Of a stretch of 64,000 nucleotides of DNA, positions 25,524-33,600 are shown piece after piece. Under the pieces are notes generated by a model. The model ran no database searches. It had not been told where the DNA came from and saw only the letters and a list, made by a program, of their open reading frames with translations. This DNA is from Deltaproteobacteria bacterium CG11_big_fil_rev_8_21_14_0_20_45_16 (GTDB lineage: Bacteria > Bdellovibrionota > UBA2394): assembly GCA_002787535.1 (NCBI GenBank), contig PCXB01000004.1, positions 1 to 64,000 on the forward strand. The letters are read 5' to 3'. A program made the position numbers and the translations under genes. Position 1 is the first letter of the stretch. Each line of letters opens with the position of its first letter.

Positions 25524-28318
25524 TACAACGAATAATATTCTATTTTATGGGACTGTTTTTAATGATCGGTGCCGCTTATGCAGCCAATGCTGAGGCGTCT
25601 AAAAAGGATTTTAGACTTCCCAAGAGTACAGTCGACGCAGCAGAGCGTATGCTGAATTCCGAAACGGACCCTAACAAGAAGCTTCAGATCTTGTTGAGAT
25701 GGATAAAAATTAAAGAAGAGTATGAGAAAACTCAGATCTTCGACGGCGATGTAAAGGGAGATAGTAAAGATCTCGAAATGTCCAAGGCCGTAATTATCGC
25801 CAGAATCGAAAGGGAGCTGCCAGATTTATTTCAACGTCAAATAAATGTGGAGCCTCTTTTTAGGGAGTTGGGTTTTCGCTATTATGAGCTTCGCAACTTT
25901 GAGAAGTCAGCCGAGAATTTCCAGAGAATCGAACATAAGAAGCCAGACGATCAGCTCGCTCTTGGAGATGCGTATGTTCAAATGAATAAAATGCCGGAAG
26001 CTTTAAATGCGTACAATGAGGCTGGCCGAGAATATCGAATTAGCAATACCGCAGCCTACAAAAAGGCATGGGCCTATATGAAACTTAATGATTTTGCGGC
26101 AGCACTGCGCGAGTTTGAAATCGCGCTTAAACCCAATCCGGATGCGGGGGCGCAACTTTTGGAAGAAGCTTTTACTGACAGGCTTCGTCCCTATCTGGAG
26201 ACATTCCAGAAATCTAGTTTTGATCAAGAAGAAGCGGATCGACTCAAAAAGTTATCGCGAGGCATTTATGGTGCCGATGCTCAAAAGGCTAAAGACCTAT
26301 ACGTCAAGGGCCTCACGTCATTGGTGCAAGGCTTTACCGATAAATCTCAGATCGAACGTGCTCAAAACGCCTTTTTCTTTATCTCGCAAGAAATACCAGA
26401 CACCTCTACGATCCTTATCTTATCAGCCCCCACCTGGATCAAAGTGTATCGAGGTCGCCTGGAGCATGCGGAAGTGGAAAGAATTATTGATGCTCTTCCG
26501 AAAAATCCCATCGATCCGAACTCCTCTCTAACTCTTCGAGCTGAGCTTCATAATACGGCCGTATTCTACGAGACATTTAAAGACAACGAACCGAAGGAAG
26601 CCAATACGGAAGTTGGCATCGCGGTTCCTATGCTTTCTTCAACCTATGGCAAATATTTTCAGCTATACCCTAAAGACAAGGAAGCCGATGACCTTCGTGC
26701 AAATTATGCTCACATTCTTTTGGAGGAGAATAACGCTAAACTTTGTTTGGATATATTAGCTGATCGATCTGGACAAGATACGGCGGTTGAAAAAATCGCC
26801 TCCAGCCTAGAAGGCAAATGTGAGCTTAAATATTTGGATCAACTTTACACCAAGAAACATGACGACGCGTTCTATGAACGGCTTTCTCGAGCATTGGTTA
26901 CTACCAAAATTTATGAGAGGCCAGACCTCGGATTGCCGCGCGAGCAAATTTTTACCAGCCTTGTCCGAATGTTAATGGGATCTCTCAAGAAAAATTTGGA
27001 ATCTCCAGTTCTAAGAAAATCTCTAAGGGAAGTTAGTGAAGATTTCCCTCTCGATAAGAGTGGAAATCTGTTTATTGAGATTCGGACAACCCTTGCAGAG
27101 CTCAAATTTTCAGACCTCATGGCCGAGAAGTCAAAGTCTTCGGAAAAGGCCCCAAGGTTTTTCGAAATTTATCAGGAGGCACCCGCTGGAACTTCGATCG
27201 CTGAGAAATCGCTCACCAATAGCATTGTGCTTGGCAACAACGAAGAAACCTTAGAACGCTGCGATGTCTTTCAAAATGTCTATGCATTTAATTTTAAGCC
27301 CTCTTCTGGAGTATTTGATCGATGCATTGAAATATCGGAACACTTTTTGAATTTGGAAGCAGAATATCGATATTGGATACCTATTCAAAAAACATTAAAT
27401 CGTGACCAAACTTTACGCTTGGGTCTATTGGAACTTGGCCTTAAGAAATTTTCAGGTCGAGATCGAATCCTTAGTTTAAATGATGAAAAGGCCAATCAGA
27501 TTTTAGAACTATGGGAAGGTGTGGCTCCCAAAAAAGTGAGTATTGATCCTCAATGGCAAAGACTTCATCGAGAAACGCAGGTTTTTCTATCAGAGTTAAA
27601 GAAAATTCGATTTGCTCAAATTCAAAAGGAAGTTCCTCGTAGGGTTAAAGATTTTGAACGAACAGATTTAGCAATCGTTCGCTATTACGAGTCCTCCCCT
27701 GAACCAATTTACATGTCGAGAAGTCTCGCCCTGCGTTCGGAACTTACGATTCGAATGTCAGAGTGGATGAAATCTCTCCCCCTACCAACAGGTTTAGCCG
27801 AGGAAGAACTTAAGCTTTATGAGACTCAAACCCAGCAATTGGTCCAGCCCTGGCTCGATCGTGCTGCCGAAAGAAAGAAGCAATGCGGAGAACTCGCCTT
27901 TAGTCTGACTTCCGAATATCGGCAGGATGAAGCTCCCGACTATTGTCCAGAAGCTACACCCGCCGCTACCTTGCGAGAGTTTTTCAATAAATGGCGCTCA
28001 AGTGTTCAACGCGGGGTGAAGCTTCAAAATATGCTTAAACTCATCCTCCAGAGATCAGAATCGGAAGAGGACTCGATGAAGGCACAATATTTTTTGTTTC
28101 GTGGACTAGAACTATCAAAGACTGATGCTGAGAGTGCCCGAGTACATCAAGCACTCGCCAGATTGACTAAGAAAGATCGCTTTTGGCTTAGCGCTTCAGC
28201 GCTAGATGGCGGTTTAGAAGAGCCAATCCAGTGGCTAAAGTCTGGGGCAGAGGGAAACCCGTTCTTTGGTAGGCTGTATTCTGCGGAAATTAGAGCACTC
28301 CGAGCACGCACCAATTGA
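25514..28318 (+). CDS. Large exported TPR protein (AgmK/GltD-like)
   Basis: The ATG overlaps the previous gene by 10 bp. The signal peptide is IIFYFMGLFLMIGAAYA, followed by ANAEAS. The 934-residue product is almost entirely helical, with recognisable tetratricopeptide repeats around residues 115-220 (ELGFRYYELRNFEKSAENFQRIE, LGDAYVQMNKMPEALNAYNEAG, KAWAYMKLNDFAAALREFEIAL). More degenerate repeats extend to the C-terminus. It is the last and largest gene of the cluster and corresponds by type to the big periplasmic TPR proteins of Glt machines (AgmK, AgmU). The exact orthologue cannot be fixed from sequence reading alone. Confidence 0.82.
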   Translation: MLLVQRIIFYFMGLFLMIGAAYAANAEASKKDFRLPKSTVDAAERMLNSETDPNKKLQILLRWIKIKEEYEKTQIFDGDVKGDSKDLEMSKAVIIARIERELPDLFQRQINVEPLFRELGFRYYELRNFEKSAENFQRIEHKKPDDQLALGDAYVQMNKMPEALNAYNEAGREYRISNTAAYKKAWAYMKLNDFAAALREFEIALKPNPDAGAQLLEEAFTDRLRPYLETFQKSSFDQEEADRLKKLSRGIYGADAQKAKDLYVKGLTSLVQGFTDKSQIERAQNAFFFISQEIPDTSTILILSAPTWIKVYRGRLEHAEVERIIDALPKNPIDPNSSLTLRAELHNTAVFYETFKDNEPKEANTEVGIAVPMLSSTYGKYFQLYPKDKEADDLRANYAHILLEENNAKLCLDILADRSGQDTAVEKIASSLEGKCELKYLDQLYTKKHDDAFYERLSRALVTTKIYERPDLGLPREQIFTSLVRMLMGSLKKNLESPVLRKSLREVSEDFPLDKSGNLFIEIRTTLAELKFSDLMAEKSKSSEKAPRFFEIYQEAPAGTSIAEKSLTNSIVLGNNEETLERCDVFQNVYAFNFKPSSGVFDRCIEISEHFLNLEAEYRYWIPIQKTLNRDQTLRLGLLELGLKKFSGRDRILSLNDEKANQILELWEGVAPKKVSIDPQWQRLHRETQVFLSELKKIRFAQIQKEVPRRVKDFERTDLAIVRYYESSPEPIYMSRSLALRSELTIRMSEWMKSLPLPTGLAEEELKLYETQTQQLVQPWLDRAAERKKQCGELAFSLTSEYRQDEAPDYCPEATPAATLREFFNKWRSSVQRGVKLQNMLKLILQRSESEEDSMKAQYFLFRGLELSKTDAESARVHQALARLTKKDRFWLSASALDGGLEEPIQWLKSGAEGNPFFGRLYSAEIRALRARTN

Positions 28319-28334
28319 TACTAAGGTGGTAGTG

Positions 28335-28346
28335 ATACTTAAGTAT
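28335..28346. promoter_or_regulatory. 12-bp palindrome before the histidine kinase gene
   Basis: ATACTTAAGTAT is a perfect palindrome lying about 75 bp before the start of the kinase gene, in the 101-bp gap after the motor cluster. A related half-site (GATACTAAG) lies 15 bp to its left. It may be an operator; it has no terminator features. Confidence 0.35.
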
Positions 28347-28419
28347 TGGGGTGCTTGCGGTCACGGCAACCTGGGGCTATAGAAGAGTAATTCGGGCCAG
28401 AAAGTGGGCTTGAATTAGT

Positions 28420-29853
28420 ATGAATAAAACCGAACCTATAAAATCTACCGCTTCAATTTGGGAGGCCATTTGGGCTCATAGCTCGGAAGGGCTTTGTGAG
28501 CTGTCGGCAAACTCTAAAATTCTTCGTCGCAATCCGGAGTTTGAAAGCTTATTTGGCAACCTGAATGCAAATGAGATTTTTGGAAATAACCTACCGACTC
28601 TGACCGCGGCGGTTCGAAAATGCATAAAAAATAATGAATTCGCAAAATGGCGAATGAGTCTTCAAGATATCTCCCAGAATGAACGTTTTTTTGATTTTAA
28701 ATTGGTGCCGACCTCTACATCAAACGACAAAACGGCCCTTTTGATTGTTCAACCTCCGGAAATATATTCTGTAACTAAAATGAATAAGATCGGAAAACAT
28801 TCGGTCGATCTTATTTCAATGATTGTTAATCACTTGCCGGTGGTGCTATTTGCAATTGATGAGAATGGAGTGATTACGCTTTCGGAAGGGCCCGGACTAA
28901 AAATCAGGCCAAGCGAAGTAGTGGGCCATTCTGTCTATCAACGCTACAAGGATCGCCCCGATATCTTGGCAGATATCGATTGGGTGTTGCAAAACAAGCG
29001 ACCCCGTTCAAGTATTTTTAGTCTTGAAGATCGAACCTTTCATGTTCGATTTAATCCTTTTTATGAGGGGAAAAATTTTAAGGGCATGGTTGGTGTGGCC
29101 ATGGATATTACGGATCGAATTGCCGCCGAAGCCAGTCGAAACGCTATTAAGGATCGGGTTCTGAAAATGACCGCGCACGATATCCGTGGCTCACTTGCAG
29201 GGGTAATGGCGTTTCTAAAGGATATTGTTGACGGTGATATAATGGAAAATCTAAGTGCCAATCAGCGTCATATTTTTAAAATGATGCAATCCAATTGTGA
29301 ACAGGTTTATTCTTTGACCAATGAAATTGTCCAAGCTCATACTCTGGAACACCAGGAGTTCCGACTTAGCTTACGAAATGTCAAAGTGGTCGAATTCTTT
29401 CTAGATTTATTTGAAAGATCCAAAGCGATCAGTGCCGAGAAGTCAGTGCCGCTAAGAATTCGTATTGAAGAAATCCCCCATGAATACGTCTTTGATCCAG
29501 CCCTGATTGAACGTGCTGTAACTAATTTGATTCGAAACGCGGTTGAGCATAGCAGTACGGGGTCAGCTGTAGAGCTGAAGATTTCTACAGCTGATGAGCA
29601 ACTTCTTGTCTCGGTAAAGGATTATGGCGAAGGCATTGCCGAAGATCAGATCCCCTATTTGTTTGACGAGTTCAAGGCGTTTTCGGGTTCTCAAACGCGC
29701 TCCGATAGATTGAGTCGCGGCCTGGGACTCTATATCGTCCGTAGAATTGTAGATTTGCATAATGGAAATATCTGGCTTGAGTCGAAAAAGGGAGAAGGTT
29801 CGGAATTTTTCCTTAGCCTGCCCTTAGGCTCTGGCGAATATGTCGAAGAATAG
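28420..29853 (+). CDS. PAS-domain sensor histidine kinase (soluble)
   Basis: No membrane segment is visible, so this should be a cytoplasmic sensor. Residues 1-120 form a divergent PAS-like domain (LCELSANSKILRRNPEFESLF). Residues about 140-245 are a clearer PAS domain (LPVVLFAIDENGVITLSEG) ending with GMVGVAMDITDR. The H-box has H253 in MTAHDIRGSLAG. The catalytic domain is complete: N-box ERAVTNLIRNAVEHS, G1 VKDYGEGIAED, F-box YLFDEF and G2 SRGLGLYIVRRI. The length of 477 residues is normal. It is convergent with a LuxR-type response regulator 24 bp away; that regulator may be its partner. The sensed signal is unknown. Confidence 0.93.
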   Translation: MNKTEPIKSTASIWEAIWAHSSEGLCELSANSKILRRNPEFESLFGNLNANEIFGNNLPTLTAAVRKCIKNNEFAKWRMSLQDISQNERFFDFKLVPTSTSNDKTALLIVQPPEIYSVTKMNKIGKHSVDLISMIVNHLPVVLFAIDENGVITLSEGPGLKIRPSEVVGHSVYQRYKDRPDILADIDWVLQNKRPRSSIFSLEDRTFHVRFNPFYEGKNFKGMVGVAMDITDRIAAEASRNAIKDRVLKMTAHDIRGSLAGVMAFLKDIVDGDIMENLSANQRHIFKMMQSNCEQVYSLTNEIVQAHTLEHQEFRLSLRNVKVVEFFLDLFERSKAISAEKSVPLRIRIEEIPHEYVFDPALIERAVTNLIRNAVEHSSTGSAVELKISTADEQLLVSVKDYGEGIAEDQIPYLFDEFKAFSGSQTRSDRLSRGLGLYIVRRIVDLHNGNIWLESKKGEGSEFFLSLPLGSGEYVEE

Positions 29854-29877
29854 ATGGACGCGGACCATCCATTTTAT

Positions 29878-30504
29878 TTATGTGGAATAAATACAACTCA
29901 CCAACTCAGATCTACTCTTGACACCAAATTTATCGAAAATACTCGTAATATGAAACTTCACGGTCTTTTCGGTAACCTCTAAGGCCGAACCAATTTCTTT
30001 GTTCGATAATCCTTTAACCACAAGTCGGCAAACTTCTTGCTCTTTGGAAGTTAGACGATTGAGCTCCATCCACCTTTCTAACATCGAAACCAAAAACTTC
30101 GGTTCCTGCCAAACAGCTTGGATTTGATTTACTAAAGCAACTATTTCAAATGGCTTTTCGAGCAAGCCACAAGCCCCTCGATTGATCGCTTCTTTCGCAA
30201 TTTCTAAATCCGCTCGAGAGGTAATAATAAAAACTGGAATATCGATCTTCAAGCATTCATCTAATAGCTGAAGCCCCTCTTTTTCATCTTTTTGAATGTA
30301 CACATCAGTTACTACGGCGTGCACTGGCGGAAGAGTTGTCGAACCTACTCGAGATTTGGCGGAGTCATAATTATTTGTCCACTCGGCATCCATTCCCTGC
30401 CGCGACAGTCCTGAACCCAACCACTCGCCCATTACGGCGTCATCTTCAAGAATTAAGACGCGCCCGTCCGGTTTTTTAAGTGGTGAAAAAATTTTTCCCG
30501 TCAT
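29878..30504 (-). CDS. NarL/LuxR-type response regulator
   Basis: Receiver domain, residues 14-130: acidic pocket in LILEDDAV, phosphoacceptor D67 in VVTDVY, Thr/Ser position in FIITSRAD, and the conserved Lys in LLEKPF. The C-terminal LuxR-type helix-turn-helix, residues about 148-205, reads LTSKEQEVCRLVVKGLSNKEIG, then VTEKTVKFHI. All key residues are intact, so it should be a phosphorylation-controlled DNA-binding regulator. It ends 24 bp from the end of a sensor kinase gene read in the opposite direction. The short convergent gap holds only a weak hairpin. Targets are unknown; the 180 bp upstream of it separate it from the giant lipoprotein gene on the same strand. Confidence 0.94.
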   Translation of the reverse strand: MTGKIFSPLKKPDGRVLILEDDAVMGEWLGSGLSRQGMDAEWTNNYDSAKSRVGSTTLPPVHAVVTDVYIQKDEKEGLQLLDECLKIDIPVFIITSRADLEIAKEAINRGACGLLEKPFEIVALVNQIQAVWQEPKFLVSMLERWMELNRLTSKEQEVCRLVVKGLSNKEIGSALEVTEKTVKFHITSIFDKFGVKSRSELVSCIYST

Positions 30505-30685
30505 CCCAGCTTCCCGTCTTCCTTCTAGCTTCTAGCACGAACCTTCTATCGTCAGATAAATTAACAACTTTTAGACTAATAACACCTTAGGTAGCCGGAC
30601 AATAGTCACACTAAACTTAAGACACCATGGACCCAGGTCTGTATATATCATTCAACAGTTTCAACTACTTACATAGACCGTTAGC

Positions 30686-33600
30686 TTATTGGTCGATCCT
30701 AAGGCGAAATGGGGTGCCCAGGAGATTGGTCGTCGTATCAAGAATTTCGATAGTATCGTTGCGTTCGCAATCAATATAGAGATAGTCGGTGCCCCCAACA
30801 TCGATCGAAAACATTTGGCCCGGACGACAACCGTCCGTTAGCGACACCGTCGCCGCAACAACATCAGGGTTACCTGAGTTGTTAATGACCGTGATCGTGT
30901 CATCCGCATAGTTGGCAATATAAACACGATTGGCGGAATCAAGAACGTAGATGGAGCTTGGTTCATCGCCTAGGGCTAGATCCGTCTGGACTGAATTGAC
31001 TTCATCATAGATTCGAACAGCGTCGGCATAAGGGTACAAAATATAGGTTTTATCTTCGGCTTCACTAATATCGAGATCATGTGGATTTGTATTCCCAATT
31101 AGATTATTTGAGGACGAAAATGACAAAGGACCTTTGTAAATCGTACCAAGCGACTGACTAATAGCCCAAACAGTTCCCGTCCCTTCATTTACATTTACTC
31201 TTTGAAGTCCACGCTGTGTCGTATCCGTGTAAGTAGGAACGGCGGGATTTCCCGTATTACCGGCAAACTGCGTTAATTCCTGAGACACTTCACTAACAAC
31301 CGTTACTAGGTTGGTCGCTAAATCGACATCCATCGCAACCGGATGAGATCGCGTCACGGCCCTCGTAACTAGAGTGTCCGTGGTTGTATCGTAAACCATG
31401 ACGTTATCCGAGCCATTGTTCACGACAAAAAGCCTGTCAATGGCGTCATCAACCTTCATCGAGCGAGGCGCAAGATCGGTCGCGATAAGACCTAAGCCGC
31501 TAGGATCACCATTGCCATCCAAACTAACAACAGCAATGGATTCAGACGGTGCGCAAAGAACATAGAGCTTGCTTTCGCTAAGATCGATCGCAAGCTCACT
31601 CGGCGCTTGGCAAACAGAGTAAAAAACTGAACTTCCATCCGTGGCATCGATTGCCATTACTGCATTCATATATTTCAGAGCCACATAGATACGATCATTG
31701 GCATCCCAACCAACGACATCCACAGGTCGATTAAGTAGAGCATTTGAAATGGATATCTGCTGAAGATCTGGATCGATTCGTAAAAATTCTGCACGCAAGG
31801 AATCTACAAACCAAATATTTCCAGCGGAATCTGTGCTCGACTTATCTACTTCGATATCGGTAGGAACGATAAAGGATGGGATATTGGAAGCTCCGACCAA
31901 TCCAATTGGATAGAGTCGAATAAGATCTCGAGTTGCTTCAAACGTCATAAAGTAAGTGCTATCGGCAAAAAGAGCCGTAAAGGGATTCGTTTCATATTCC
32001 ACACCATTTACATAGAGCAAATCATCATTAGTATGTCCCGCAACCGTCGTCGCTGCATCGTCCGTCACGAGAAAACTTGGAGAATGATCCAAAATAGTCT
32101 GCGTCGCAGCGCCTCTCGTAATATAGTGAAGATCAAAACCATTGATAGAACTGACGACGACTCCCGTACCTCCTGAAGTCGTGCGAGCCATATCTGTAAA
32201 GGCTTGTGGAAGAGTATCAGACCGAACGGCAGCCATAGTGGCGGCAGTGTAACTACTCACCGTTGTCTGCCCACCGACAAAGACGGTACCCACGCCATCG
32301 TTTACGTAGAGTAATTTTTTCGGGCGAAATCCAATCGCCGTATGGTCGACAAAAGCCTCGGGTCCTGTCGGATCGATATCGTATCTTGAAATGGATTGTC
32401 CGTTTTCGTTGGCAATCCAAAGTAAATCCGACGCACTATTCCAATCTAAAAACACGGGGCGATCTTGGGTTGAAAGCGTAGAGACTGTAGCCCCCGTCCC
32501 GGCATTGATGATCGAAAGACTGTCAGAGTCGCGGTTCACGACATACAATCTGTCATTTGCTCCGTTATTCCGATACGAAATCTGAACCGGGTAATCGCCT
32601 ACATCATAATGACGTAGACGCCAATTGTCCGCACTCATTTCTTGGAAACTATAGGCCGTGTCTTGTTCGCTCGAAACAAAATGCAAAATGGAGGAGGATT
32701 CAGCAAATGGACTTCCAATACTTAAAGGAAGTTTGAGACGATCGCCCTCTACTTGATTCGTTAAATCCAAAGAAAGAACCTGATCTTGATCTCGACTTAC
32801 TAAATATAATTCGTCCGTGACACCAAACATTCCCATTCCAATAAATTTACCATCTAAGTTTAAATAGCTCGTCGTTAAAGACTGCCCAATATTAGTGGCT
32901 GCCTGGGGCCACTGAATGAAAAACATTTGAGAGTTGGATTGCAAAATAGATACAAACCGATTGGCCCCATCCGAGTGAACCATCATTGACTTTGGATAGT
33001 TTCCACTAGATAAATGCGCCAGGTTCGAAAAGCTATTGGCTGCATCTAAAACATCCACTCTCTTCGCGGCTGCACAATGCACATAAACATATCCAAAATG
33101 ATCCTGCTGAACCTCCGAGGGGGTCCGGCAAGTTGGAACGGTTGATGTCGTCGCGAGATCCGCCGAATAGATTCGTATATGATCATCACCATTTGTGGCG
33201 TCTCCAGTTTTTGTCAGAGCAATAGCTAGTTGCGCCGTACTCGTTTCATAGAGAACACCTCCAAAATCATTCCCAGAAAAATTAGATAAAGTCATATGCC
33301 CCTGAATCATTCCCAAATCATCGGAATTATACATGGCCAGGCGCAATCGATTGATCAATTTTGAGCCAACATAGACTCCTGCCGGCGCAACCCCAACAAC
33401 ACTCGAACGAATCCATAGTGGTTTCGTTACATCCACACTCACTTCATCTACACATAGCGAGCTGTCCATTGTATCAATATCAAAGGAATAGACTTTGTTA
33501 GCGACATCGTCGGCGACGATCAGTCGATCCAAAGCTCCTCCAGCCTCCGTTAGATGAATATCACTGATATGCTGAAAATCGCCGCAGAACTTCGGATCGA

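Noticed and set aside
29853-29878. Hairpin GATGG-N7-CCATC followed by ATTTTATTT between the convergent kinase and regulator genes
   Set aside because: The stem is only 5 bp and the T-run is broken, too weak to call a terminator.
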